Assembly: GCA_036654795.1 (NCBI GenBank)
Contig: JAVVRI010000103.1
Span: 1 to 11,096, forward strand
Length of the DNA: 11,096 bases
Direction of reading: 5' to 3'
DNA from: JAVVRI01 sp036654795
GTDB taxonomy: Bacteria > Bacteroidota > Bacteroidia > Bacteroidales > Tannerellaceae
The notes under the pieces are model-generated. The model had not been told where the DNA came from. It made no database searches and saw only the letters and a program-made list of their open reading frames with translations. Below, in pieces: positions 1 to 7,737 of this stretch. The stretch's first letter is position 1; each line of letters begins with the position of its first letter. The position numbers and the translations under genes are program-made.

Positions 1-78
1 AGAGGTATTCTTTGATGCTTTATATTAAATTTGCACTTGCTATTTGAATCTGCGGCTCTGTAAAAAAGAGCAGATTGC

Positions 79-108
79 TTTGCAAATTAAAAAAATAGAT
101 TACCTTTG
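79..108 (+). promoter_or_regulatory. Bacteroidales-type promoter of the tRNA-Leu gene
   Basis: TACCTTTG at 101-108 matches the -7 consensus TAnnTTTG, and a TTTG at 79-82 sits 18 bases upstream as a candidate -33 element. The predicted transcript starts near 112-115, about 30 bases before the tRNA. The leader contains the perfect 7-bp inverted repeat TCCGCAA (111-117) / TTGCGGA (128-134) with a 10-base loop. Motif match only; the start site is inferred. Confidence 0.65.
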
Positions 109-146
109 CATCCGCAACCGAGAGAGATTGCGGAAAAAGACGTATT

Positions 147-230
147 GCCCAGGTGGCGGAATTGGTAGACGCGCTAGTTTCAGGTACTAGTGTTCTTACG
201 ATCGTGCAGGTTCGAGTCCTGTTCTGGGCA
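147..230 (+). tRNA. tRNA-Leu, anticodon CAG
   Basis: This is an 84-base class II tRNA with a long variable arm. The acceptor stem GCCCAGG (147-153) pairs with TCTGGGC near the 3' end, leaving A230 as discriminator. The anticodon stem CTAGT (174-178) / ACTAG (186-190) closes a seven-base loop with anticodon CAG at 181-183, reading CUG leucine codons. The D-arm region contains the usual TGG..GACGC pattern, and the T loop is TTCGAGT. The 3' CCA is not encoded (the next bases are CTT), so it must be added after transcription. It has its own promoter and terminator, so it is a single-gene transcript. Confidence 0.96.
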
Positions 231-236
231 CTTCGC

Positions 237-270
237 AAAGCGGATAACTTAATCGTTGTCCGCTTTTTTT
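237..270 (+). terminator. Rho-independent terminator after tRNA-Leu
   Basis: An 11-bp stem with one G-T pair, AAGCGGATAAC (238-248) / GTTGTCCGCTT (255-265), has a six-base loop and runs into a T tract ending at 270. It begins eight bases after the tRNA. The remaining 140 bases to the next gene hold only the promoter listed next. Confidence 0.88.
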
Positions 271-348
271 ATATCCATACGCTTCCGAAAACTATAAAAT
301 TGCTTTCCACATTCATCCTTAGCTGACTTGATTCTATCCAGCATTATC

Positions 349-376
349 TTTAAAAGAAATTTAATTTGTATCTTTG
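349..376 (+). promoter_or_regulatory. Putative promoter of the PLP-enzyme gene
   Basis: TATCTTTG at 369-376 is a full match to the TAnnTTTG -7 element. The -33 region near 349 is only a weak T-rich match. Transcription would begin near 381-384, downstream of the in-frame ATG at 328, so that ATG would not be in the message. This supports the start at 412. Confidence 0.6.
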
Positions 377-411
377 ACGCCAATCAGTATGGACTTATTA
401 TTAGGATACAA

Positions 412-1587
412 ATGAAACAATACAACTTTGACGAACTCATTGAGCGAAAGGGCACGAACTGCATTAAGGCAGATCAGCTTGAAGAACGGTTTGGAAATGA
501 CAAACTAATCCCTTTATGGGTAGCGGATATGGACTTTAAAACGCCCGACTTTATCGTCGATGCGATTCGCAAACGCTGTGAGCATGAGGTTTTTGGTTAC
601 ACCTTTGCCCCAGAGAGCTACTACGACAGCATCGTCCAGTGGGTGGACTATAAGCAGAACTGGAAAATATCTCGTCAGTGGATAAGCTACATACCGGGAA
701 TTGTGAAGGGAATCGCCTTTGCCCTCCACTGCTTTACGAAGCCGGGAGATCGGGTGGTCATACAGCCTCCCGTCTACCATCCTTTCCGCATTGTACCCGA
801 AAGTATGAAACGTGAAGTAGTATATAATCCCCTCAAACTGGTTAATGACAGTTACGAGATGGACTTGGAACAGCTTGAGTCAGTTCTGGATGATCGTTGC
901 AAGGTGCTCATCCTTTGTAATCCTCATAATCCGGGAGGTATGGTTTGGTCGAAAGAGACGCTTGTTGCTCTGGCTGAGATCTGCGTGCGTCATCATATAC
1001 TGGTTCTTTCGGATGAGATTCATGCCGAAATGGCTTATCCGCAATTTACGCATCATCCTTTTGCCTCTGTTAGTGAAGCCGCTGCTTCGTGCAGCATCAC
1101 CTTTATGGCGCCCAGCAAAACGTTCAACATTGCCGGTATTGTAACCTCGTACGCCATTGTGCCTAATGATCGTTTGCGGAGTGAATTCTATACCTTTCTT
1201 GAGTCAGGAGAGTTTGGTGACGGTACGCTTTTTGCTTATATCGCCACCGAGGCAGCCTATACTTATGGGGCCGAGTGGTTGCAGCAGATGCGAATGTATG
1301 TCATGGAGAATGTACGTTTTATAGACGACTTCATGAAAACATATTTGCCGCAAATAAAAGTATATCAACCGCAAGCCTCCTTCCTCGTCTGGTTGGACTG
1401 CCGCGGGTTAAAACTCTCCCAAGAGGCGTTAGTAGAATTGTTTACCGACAAGGCCGGACTGGCACTGAATGATGGAAGCATCTTCGGACCCGGTGGCGAA
1501 GGATATATGCGCCTCAATGTAGGTTGCCCGCGATCTGTGTTGGGCGAAGCAATGAACGCACTAAAAAAGGCGGTTGATAAGAAATAA
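412..1587 (+). CDS. patB: MalY/PatB-family PLP-dependent enzyme (cystathionine beta-lyase or aminotransferase)
   Basis: A 391-residue cytoplasmic fold-type I PLP enzyme. Enzymes of this family mostly cleave C-S bonds of cystathionine or cysteine conjugates to pyruvate, ammonia and a thiol, with some aminotransferase activity. Visible motifs are the N-terminal LIPLWVADMDF typical of the family, CNPHNPGG (169-176, N173 near the cofactor ring), LSDEIHAE (D201 for the pyridine nitrogen), APSKTFNIAG with the probable Schiff-base lysine K236, and NVGCPR with R374 as the likely carboxylate-binding arginine. Length is normal. The frame is open back to an ATG at 328, but those 28 residues look like translated promoter and do not resemble the family, so 412 was chosen. 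It stands alone: its own promoter lies upstream and another promoter precedes the next gene. The exact substrate cannot be told from sequence. Confidence 0.9.
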   Translation: MKQYNFDELIERKGTNCIKADQLEERFGNDKLIPLWVADMDFKTPDFIVDAIRKRCEHEVFGYTFAPESYYDSIVQWVDYKQNWKISRQWISYIPGIVKGIAFALHCFTKPGDRVVIQPPVYHPFRIVPESMKREVVYNPLKLVNDSYEMDLEQLESVLDDRCKVLILCNPHNPGGMVWSKETLVALAEICVRHHILVLSDEIHAEMAYPQFTHHPFASVSEAAASCSITFMAPSKTFNIAGIVTSYAIVPNDRLRSEFYTFLESGEFGDGTLFAYIATEAAYTYGAEWLQQMRMYVMENVRFIDDFMKTYLPQIKVYQPQASFLVWLDCRGLKLSQEALVELFTDKAGLALNDGSIFGPGGEGYMRLNVGCPRSVLGEAMNALKKAVDKK

Positions 1588-1600
1588 TATCTTATCTTTG
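1574..1600 (+). promoter_or_regulatory. Putative promoter of slyD-aroC
   Basis: TATCTTTG at 1593-1600 matches the -7 consensus and lies between the two genes. The only -33 candidate is TTG at 1574-1576, inside the end of the preceding gene, at a short 16-base spacing, so that half is weak. Transcription would start near 1605-1608, giving a leader of about 30 bases. Confidence 0.55.
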
Positions 1601-1634
1601 CAGGCATTTATGTACATTTAAAATACAAAACACA

Positions 1635-2213
1635 ATGAAAATTACAGCTAATAAGCTCGTTTCGGTTACTTACGACCTGAACGTTGGCGAAGGTGAAGAT
1701 CGCGAGTTAATGGAAAAAGCTACGGCTGAAGTACCTTTGAAGTTTATCTTTGGTACAGGCTCTATGCTGCCTGCTTTCGAAGATGCACTGAAAGGACTGG
1801 AAGTTGGAGCCACCTTCGACTTCTCGATAGCTCCCGCCGATGGTTACGGCGAATATAATGAAGAACATGTTCTGGAACTGCCAAAGAACCTTTTCGAGGT
1901 AGAAGGCAAGTTTGATGACGAGGTGATTCAAGAAGGCAACACTGTCCCTATGATGGATTCGAACGGCAATCGCCTGAATGGCTCTGTCCTCGAAATCAAA
2001 GACGATGTTGTAGTAATGGACTTCAACCATCCGTTGGCTGGCGAAACGCTGCAATTTAGCGGCGAAGTGCTCGATGTACACGAACCGACTGTTGAGGAAC
2101 TAGCTGCTATGGCTTCTCCTGAAATGGGTTGCGGTTGCGGCGAAGGTTGCGACTGCGGAAGTGATTGCGGTGGCGGTCACGAAGAGGGTTGTGGTTGCGG
2201 CGGCTGTCATTAA
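1635..2213 (+). CDS. slyD: SlyD-like FKBP-type peptidyl-prolyl cis-trans isomerase with metal-binding tail
   Basis: A 192-residue cytoplasmic folding helper. The FKBP core is split by an inserted 'flap' chaperone domain, as in SlyD. The segment FGTGSMLPAFEDAL (about 40-53) followed by GLEVGATFDFSIAPADGYG is the SlyD signature; the flap spans roughly residues 70-120, and VLDVHEPTVEEL closes the FKBP fold. The last 28 residues (165-192) are almost only Gly, Cys, His, Asp and Glu, with eight Cys and two His, which points to Ni/Zn binding as in enterobacterial SlyD. No signal peptide is present. The stop is four bases from the aroC start, so the two genes are probably co-transcribed and perhaps translationally coupled. 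Whether this SlyD serves nickel delivery, general folding or only metal buffering is not visible here. Confidence 0.93.
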   Translation: MKITANKLVSVTYDLNVGEGEDRELMEKATAEVPLKFIFGTGSMLPAFEDALKGLEVGATFDFSIAPADGYGEYNEEHVLELPKNLFEVEGKFDDEVIQEGNTVPMMDSNGNRLNGSVLEIKDDVVVMDFNHPLAGETLQFSGEVLDVHEPTVEELAAMASPEMGCGCGEGCDCGSDCGGGHEEGCGCGGCH

Positions 2214-2217
2214 TTAG

Positions 2218-3288
2218 ATGAATACTTTCGGGAATATCTATCGGTTAACCTCCTTCGGCGAGTCTCACGGGCTCGGCGTAGGGGGTGTGATAGACGGTTG
2301 CCCGGCCGGCATCGAACTGGACATGGAGTTTATTCAACATGAGCTGGATCGGCGTAAGCCGGGGCAATCCCGTATCACTACTCCGCGCAAGGAGGAGGAC
2401 GAGGTACAGTTTCTATCCGGCATCTACGAAGGCAAGACGACCGGTACACCCATCGGCTTTATTATTTGGAACAAAAACCAGCATTCGGCCGACTATGACA
2501 ACATGAAGCAAGTCTATCGCCCTTCGCATGCCGACTACACCTATCAAATAAAATATGGCATCCGTGACCCGCGTGGTGGCGGACGTTCGTCGGCACGCGA
2601 AACAATCTCGCGCTGCGTAGCCGGTGCTTTGGCGAAGCTCATACTCCGTCAAGAGGGCATCAGCATTCAGGCCTATACTTCTCAAGTAGGAAACATTGCG
2701 CTCGAAGGTACGTATAAAGACTATGATTTGGAGTTGGCGGAGCAAAACGCCGTACGCTGTCCCGACTCCGAAAAAGCGGCTCAGATGGAAACCCTCATCT
2801 CTGAAGTAAAAGCGAAAGGAGACACGATTGGCGGTATCATCACTTGTGTAGCCAAAGGCGTGCCGGTCGGATTAGGCGAGCCGGTATTCGGTAAGCTTCA
2901 TGCTGCACTCGGCCAGGCCATGCTGTCTATCAATGCCGTCAAAGGCTTTGAGTATGGCGATGGTTTCAACGCCGCTTTCTATCGCGGCTCTGAGCGCAAC
3001 GACCGCTTCTTCAATGACAACGGACTTATCAACACCCATACAAACAACTCGGGAGGCATTCAAGGAGGTATCTCTAACGGACAGGACATCTACTTCCGTG
3101 TAGCCTTCAAATCCGTAGCCACCATCCTGATGGAACAAGAAACGGTTACGCAGGAAGGCGAAGACACCATCCTGAAAGCCCGCGGTCGCCACGATGCCTG
3201 CGTATTGCCCCGTGCCGTACCCATCGTAGAGTCTATGGCTGCCATGACGCTGCTCGACTATCTGCTTATACAGAAGACCAGAATATAA
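2218..3288 (+). CDS. aroC: Chorismate synthase
   Basis: A 356-residue enzyme of the shikimate pathway that converts 5-enolpyruvylshikimate-3-phosphate to chorismate, the precursor of aromatic amino acids and folate. It uses reduced FMN without net redox change. The family signatures are all present: FGESHG with catalytic H17 near the N-terminus, RRKPGQSRITTPRKEEDEV (about 43-61), RPSHADYTYQIKYG followed by DPRGGGRSSARET in the middle, and GRHDACVLPRAVPIVESM near the C-terminus holding the second catalytic histidine. Length matches the family. The start is fixed by the conserved NTFGNIYRLTSFGESHG beginning and lies four bases after the slyD stop. A terminator-like repeat begins 22 bases after the stop, so slyD-aroC is likely a two-gene operon. 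Confidence 0.97.
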   Translation: MNTFGNIYRLTSFGESHGLGVGGVIDGCPAGIELDMEFIQHELDRRKPGQSRITTPRKEEDEVQFLSGIYEGKTTGTPIGFIIWNKNQHSADYDNMKQVYRPSHADYTYQIKYGIRDPRGGGRSSARETISRCVAGALAKLILRQEGISIQAYTSQVGNIALEGTYKDYDLELAEQNAVRCPDSEKAAQMETLISEVKAKGDTIGGIITCVAKGVPVGLGEPVFGKLHAALGQAMLSINAVKGFEYGDGFNAAFYRGSERNDRFFNDNGLINTHTNNSGGIQGGISNGQDIYFRVAFKSVATILMEQETVTQEGEDTILKARGRHDACVLPRAVPIVESMAAMTLLDYLLIQKTRI

Positions 3289-3310
3289 ATTACATTCCTC
3301 ACTTATCACA

Positions 3311-3379
3311 TAAAAACGGCTCGTCAGCAAATAAAAAATAGCTAACGAGCCATTTTTATTTGCTGACGAGCCATTTTTA
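3311..3379. repeat. Three-unit hairpin repeat after aroC
   Basis: Three copies of an 11-base core, GCTRACGAGCC, are present: one inverted (3318-3328) and two direct (3341-3351 and 3362-3372, period 21). Copies 1 and 3 are the core of an inverted repeat, 3311-3337 against 3353-3379, with 26 of 27 bases paired; the inner 20 pairs (3318-3337 / 3353-3372) are perfect with a 15-base loop. It has an A tract on its left edge and a T tract on its right, so it could terminate in both directions. Copy 2 lies in the loop and competes with copy 3 for pairing with copy 1. Another copy of the core occurs at 10950-10960. Confidence 0.85.
3318..3357 (+). terminator. Probable terminator of slyD-aroC
   Basis: In the shorter fold, copy 1 (3318-3328) pairs with copy 2 (3341-3351) with one C-A mismatch and a 12-base A-rich loop, followed after one base by TTTTT (3353-3357). 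It lies 30 bases after the aroC stop, in good position to end that transcript. The longer alternative fold would end at the T tract 3374-3378. Confidence 0.7.
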
Positions 3380-3436
3380 CAACTAGTAGCGGCAAAATCA
3401 CAAAGCTAGCCTAACAACACGCAAAAACAACCTCAC

Positions 3437-3470
3437 ATTGTGTATAATTGCCTCAATTGTACTATCTTTG
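3437..3470 (+). promoter_or_regulatory. Putative promoter of the HTCS gene
   Basis: TATCTTTG at 3463-3470 matches the -7 consensus exactly, and ATTG at 3437-3440 lies 22 bases upstream in the -33 position. The transcript would start near 3475-3478, so the leader is under 20 bases. No purine-rich ribosome site is required in this group, and only a weak AGGAAAA precedes the ATG. Confidence 0.65.
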
Positions 3471-3494
3471 CCCTAGTAACAGGAAAAATCATCA

Positions 3495-6400
3495 ATGAAA
3501 AAGCTAAGCTGCGCACTACTACTCACGTTGTGTTTAGCACTACTTTGTAGTCATACTGCAAGAAGTGAAAACCCGTTCTTCTTTACCAAACTGGGGGTAG
3601 AAGATGGGTTGTCACAATTATCTGTTGTATCCATGTTTCAAGATGCTGACGGCTATCTCTGGTTCGGGACACGCAATGGAGCGAATCGTTATAACGGATA
3701 CGAATTCAAAATATACCAGAATGAAGTAAACGACCACACTACAATAAGTGATAATTACATTCGTTCTTTTGCCCAGGACAAGAAGAAAAACATATGGATT
3801 AGTACGTCTAACGGCATCAATTGCATTGATTATACGGATAAACAAATAACCCGTTTTTACCCTCAACAAATCGATCCGAAAGCGACAACCAATGTCGTAC
3901 AGACCCTCTTTAAACATCGTGACGGCACAATATACGCTTTTAATAGTCGAAAGGTTTTTATCTGTAAGGCGGATCAAACAGTAGAAAGCTTTCCTTTGAG
4001 TATACAGATTGCTTCTCCCCTTTATGCGGTGACACAAGGATCGGATGGAGATATTTATATTGGTACAGAAAATGCGGAGCTTTATATCTTTTCAAGCCGT
4101 TGGAAGCTCAAACAGTACCTACCTTTCCGCCGTACACTGACGGATAACGCCCCCCATAGCCCCCTAACAACTTTGCTGGCTGATAACAAAGGAAAACTAT
4201 GGATAGGTACGGACGAAGAAGGCATTTACCTATTCGATATACAAAAACAAACCTTTACTCATCACATACATACAGGCAATTCGGAACTTAACAGTAACAA
4301 TATCCGTAAACTAATACAATATAACGACACAACCTTACTGATTGGAACTTTTGGCGGACTTCATAAAATACAGACATCCTCCTTTCACTTAAAAGCCCTC
4401 AATAATAGCCCAACGGATCAAGGTGGGCTAAGTCATTTTTCTATCCACAGCATGCTGATAGATAAAGACCAAACGCTTTGGATCGGTACTTTCTATGGTG
4501 TAAACCGTCACAGCCCATATTACAAACCTCTGACCTATATCGCGACTAAGCAATATACCGGAATCATTGGTAAAGGGCAAGAAGATAAAGATGGACGCAT
4601 GTGGTTTGCTACCGAAGGCGCCGGTTTGTTTCGTTATAATCCACAAAGCGGCGAGCAAAAATTCTACCCTCTTCAATCCAAACAAAGAGAAAACTACGAG
4701 ACCAATATACTTAAGGCTCTCTTAATACATGGCGACTCTATCCTTTGCACTACTCACTTTGGCTCAGTATATTTATTTTCTATCAAAAAGGAAACATACA
4801 AAAAGCTCTACGATTATAAATACAACGACATTTACTCCTTATATATAGACCATAAACAGCGCCTCTGGATTCCAACAAATAGCTCCTCTCAGTTGGTGCT
4901 AATAGAGAACGGACGAGAGGTCAGTTCGTTTGAAGCAAACGGCACAAAACGCTCATTCAAAGGAGTAACTAAAATAGTAGAAGTAAAAACAGATCTATTT
5001 CTTATGGGCACCTTATCCGATAGCATTTATTTATATGACAAACAACGACAAACCGTTAGCAACCTCGCTTTACAGCTCCAACAAAATAATCAAGTAGAAA
5101 AACTAGGAATCATTATAGGTCTTGAACAGGATAAGGACAATAACCTATGGATTGCCACCAGCAAAAATGGCTTATATCGTCTCAACAACAAGTTCAAGTT
5201 CATCAAACACTACCAAAAGGAGGATGGGATAGCTAAAAGCCAGATCAGCTCACTTACACTTGATGCGCAACAAAATGTATGGATAACAACAGGCAGCCAA
5301 CTCTATAAATTAGATCGGACCAATGATACGTTCAGCGAGATTCAGCGAGACGATGTCCCTAAGTTGGAATTCTCGGAATACTACGGCAATAACCTTTCAA
5401 GTGATGGTACCATTTATTTTCCGGGAGACAAAGGCTTGTTGGCCTTTAATCCGGGAAAGAAGTTGCTCAATCCCAATATACCCCCTCTTTATATCACCTC
5501 TTTAGTCGTTAACAACAAAATAGATCTTTCAAGCCGGATTGTAAATCAACCGATCACACTGGAAGCCAATCAAAACACAATAGCACTCGCCTATACAGCC
5601 GTAACTTTTATCCATACTGAAAAAAGCCAATATGCCTTTAAGTTAGACGGAGCAGACCCTACTTGGCACGAGGTAGGCAATCGTCGCGAAGCTTATTACA
5701 ATAATCTTTCCCCCGGTGCTTATACCTTCCGAGTTCGCGCATCCAACAATGATGGCATATGGAATCCAAAAGAAACCACGTTGCAAATAATCATCAAACC
5801 GCCATTCTATCAAACAATAGGAGCCTATTTATTCTACATAAGCTTCTGTCTTCTATTTGTGTGGCGGATCATGCAACACCAGCAAAAGAAACACGAGCGC
5901 ATACGTGAAGCTCGATTTAAGCAAATGGAACAACAAAAGAGGAATGAATTACACGAGGAGAGGATGCGAATGTTTACCAACTTCTCTCACGAACTACGTA
6001 CGCCACTCACCCTTATCATCAATCCGCTAAATGATTTGATGCAACAGGTTTCTTTTTCACCGGAAGTAAAAGGATCATTACAACTGATCAAAAGGAATAC
6101 CGGGCGCATGCTTCTTCTGGTAAATAATTTGATGGATATACAGAAATATGAAGCAGGTAAAACAATATTGCAAAAGAAACGCTGTGATTTTTCAGGATTC
6201 ACACAAGAAATGTTTCATTCATTTGAAAGTGTAGCCAATAATAGAAGCATACACTTCATACTCGACAACGAGCTGCCAGCCCCATACTTCGCTTTTCTAG
6301 ATGAAGCGGAAATGGAAAAAGTATTCTTCAACTTACTCTCTAATGCTTTTAAATTCACGCCCAGTAATGGACAAGTCAATATAAAAGTAAGAACCATCCC

Positions 6401-7562
6401 GCAGAATGAATGCGAACTTCTGCCCTCTTTTCCCCAGCAACATAACTCAATATTAATAGAGCCGACTTATTTATTCGTTGAAGTGTCAGACTCAGGCAAA
6501 GGCATCTGTATGAAAGATGCCGAGAAAATATTTGAACCGTTCTATTGTTTACAAGAAGATGTACATAAACAATTAGCCGGCACAGGTATCGGTCTAAACC
6601 TTACACGTTCTATCCTGCTGCAACATAATGGTTGTATTTGGGTCGATTGTAGGGAAGATACAGGGACACGCTTTATGTTTCTTCTACCAGATACAGAATC
6701 GCAAAAAGAGAATCAAGAAGAAAAGGGCGAACTAGTGCCAACAATAAAATCCGAAATCAATAAAAAGGTAAACCTACTGATAGAAGAATCTGAAGCACGA
6801 TACAAGCACACGATACTATTGGTAGACGACAATCGAGAAGTTCTAAATTACTTAGAAGAACAGCTTAGCATAGACTACTTAATAATAAAAGCTTTCAATG
6901 GAAAAGAAGCCTTAGACAAATTGGAAAAAGCAGATCCTCACCTCGTGATAAGTGACATAATGATGCCTGAAATAAACGGGATAGAACTATGTAAACGAAT
7001 TAAGGAAAATCAGAATTATTGCCACATCCCGGTTATTTTGCTTACAGCTAAATCTATGGTAACACAAATAGAGGAAGGCCTGGATGTTGGAGCTGACGAT
7101 TATATAGTAAAACCTTTCCAAGTATCATTGCTGAAGGCACGTGTACGCAATATTCTTGCACTGCGAGAAAAGATGAAAACAATGTATGGAGAAGTTTCTT
7201 CACTCAAAGAGTTAGGCATAGAAGAGCCCAAAGAGGAAAGCGACTTCCTAAAGCAATACATCGACATTGTGAAAGCCAATATAGCCAATACGGAATTAGA
7301 TGTATCAGTTATCTATGAAGCATTAGGTTTGAGCCGTACCAGCTTTTATAGAAAAGTAAAAAACGTAACCGGACTATCTCCTATAGAATTGATTAAAAAC
7401 ATCCGATTAGAAGCAGGCGCAAAACTTCTTAAGGAATCGGATTTGAACGTATCAGAAATAGCACAACAGATCGGTTTTAGCAGTCGTTCGTATTTTGCAA
7501 AAAGCTTTAAAGCCGTCTACGGGATATCTCCTACGGAGTATCAAGAAAAAGTCTCACATTAG
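3495..7562 (+). CDS. Hybrid two-component system sensor/regulator (HTCS)
   Basis: A 1355-residue single-chain glycan sensor. Residues 1-25 form a signal peptide. The periplasmic part carries propeller repeats of the type LWFGT/LWIGT, with tryptophans at about 56, 101, 236, 329, 370, 458, 552 and 596, fitting two tandem beta-propellers. A Y_Y_Y domain follows (about 705-768) and then one membrane helix (about 774-794). Inside the cell are HisKA with phospho-acceptor H832 in FSHELRTPL, an ATPase domain (N-box N946/N950, DSGKG from D999, GTGIG from G1029), a receiver with D1111/D1112, phosphorylation site D1154 and K1206, and a C-terminal AraC-type pair of helix-turn-helix motifs (about 1255-1352). 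All catalytic residues are present, so it looks functional. In Bacteroides such proteins bind a glycan breakdown product in the periplasm and activate the neighbouring utilization locus; here the downstream targets would be the broken susC and the GH3 gene. The ligand cannot be deduced. Confidence 0.97.
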   Translation: MKKLSCALLLTLCLALLCSHTARSENPFFFTKLGVEDGLSQLSVVSMFQDADGYLWFGTRNGANRYNGYEFKIYQNEVNDHTTISDNYIRSFAQDKKKNIWISTSNGINCIDYTDKQITRFYPQQIDPKATTNVVQTLFKHRDGTIYAFNSRKVFICKADQTVESFPLSIQIASPLYAVTQGSDGDIYIGTENAELYIFSSRWKLKQYLPFRRTLTDNAPHSPLTTLLADNKGKLWIGTDEEGIYLFDIQKQTFTHHIHTGNSELNSNNIRKLIQYNDTTLLIGTFGGLHKIQTSSFHLKALNNSPTDQGGLSHFSIHSMLIDKDQTLWIGTFYGVNRHSPYYKPLTYIATKQYTGIIGKGQEDKDGRMWFATEGAGLFRYNPQSGEQKFYPLQSKQRENYETNILKALLIHGDSILCTTHFGSVYLFSIKKETYKKLYDYKYNDIYSLYIDHKQRLWIPTNSSSQLVLIENGREVSSFEANGTKRSFKGVTKIVEVKTDLFLMGTLSDSIYLYDKQRQTVSNLALQLQQNNQVEKLGIIIGLEQDKDNNLWIATSKNGLYRLNNKFKFIKHYQKEDGIAKSQISSLTLDAQQNVWITTGSQLYKLDRTNDTFSEIQRDDVPKLEFSEYYGNNLSSDGTIYFPGDKGLLAFNPGKKLLNPNIPPLYITSLVVNNKIDLSSRIVNQPITLEANQNTIALAYTAVTFIHTEKSQYAFKLDGADPTWHEVGNRREAYYNNLSPGAYTFRVRASNNDGIWNPKETTLQIIIKPPFYQTIGAYLFYISFCLLFVWRIMQHQQKKHERIREARFKQMEQQKRNELHEERMRMFTNFSHELRTPLTLIINPLNDLMQQVSFSPEVKGSLQLIKRNTGRMLLLVNNLMDIQKYEAGKTILQKKRCDFSGFTQEMFHSFESVANNRSIHFILDNELPAPYFAFLDEAEMEKVFFNLLSNAFKFTPSNGQVNIKVRTIPQNECELLPSFPQQHNSILIEPTYLFVEVSDSGKGICMKDAEKIFEPFYCLQEDVHKQLAGTGIGLNLTRSILLQHNGCIWVDCREDTGTRFMFLLPDTESQKENQEEKGELVPTIKSEINKKVNLLIEESEARYKHTILLVDDNREVLNYLEEQLSIDYLIIKAFNGKEALDKLEKADPHLVISDIMMPEINGIELCKRIKENQNYCHIPVILLTAKSMVTQIEEGLDVGADDYIVKPFQVSLLKARVRNILALREKMKTMYGEVSSLKELGIEEPKEESDFLKQYIDIVKANIANTELDVSVIYEALGLSRTSFYRKVKNVTGLSPIELIKNIRLEAGAKLLKESDLNVSEIAQQIGFSSRSYFAKSFKAVYGISPTEYQEKVSH

Positions 7563-7609
7563 AAAATAGCTCTTCAATATTTTACAAAATACATGTTCTT
7601 TAGCAAGTT

Positions 7610-7630
7610 GGGACGTTTGTGTCCCTTTTT
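7610..7630 (+). terminator. Hairpin with T tract after the HTCS gene
   Basis: GGGAC (7610-7614) and GTCCC (7621-7625) enclose a six-base loop and are followed directly by TTTTT. It lies 48 bases after the HTCS stop and would end that transcript, separating the sensor from its presumed targets. The compact GGGAC-n6-GTCCC palindrome could instead be, or also be, a protein-binding site, since it lies upstream of the genes an HTCS would control. Confidence 0.65.
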
Positions 7631-7674
7631 GGAATGATATTACGCGCCCTTACCTATTAACTTTCATTCTTTTG

Positions 7675-7728
7675 GCATATTAATAAACAGAGGTCTTATG
7701 GACTTAATCAACTAATTATTTAATATGC
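7675..7728. repeat. Inverted repeat in the leader of the broken susC
   Basis: GCATATTAA (7675-7683) is repeated as its exact complement TTAATATGC (7720-7728), with 36 bases between. The second arm ends nine bases before the ATG. It could be an operator or an mRNA stem in the untranslated leader. The arms are AT-rich and short, so chance is possible. I see no clear TAnnTTTG promoter in 7631-7737. Confidence 0.35.
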
Positions 7729-7737
7729 TAATAAATT

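Noticed and set aside
26..33. TAAATTTG matching the -7 consensus near the left edge
   Set aside because: No -33 element lies at a suitable distance within the window, and a better-placed promoter for the tRNA is present at 79-108.
55..71. Small hairpin GCTCT/AGAGC left of the tRNA
   Set aside because: The stem is only five pairs, no T tract follows on either strand, and no gene end is visible before it.
2165..2210. GC-rich tandem-like repeats at the end of slyD
   Set aside because: They are explained by the codons of the Gly/Cys/His tail (TGC, GGC, GGT) and are not an independent DNA repeat.
3311..3379. Possible CRISPR array after aroC
   Set aside because: There are only three short units, one inverted, with A/T-rich gaps of about 10 bases and no spacers or cas genes.
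3443..3448. TATAAT resembling an enterobacterial -10 box before the HTCS gene
   Set aside because: Bacteroidales primary sigma factors use TAnnTTTG, and an exact match lies closer to the gene at 3463-3470.
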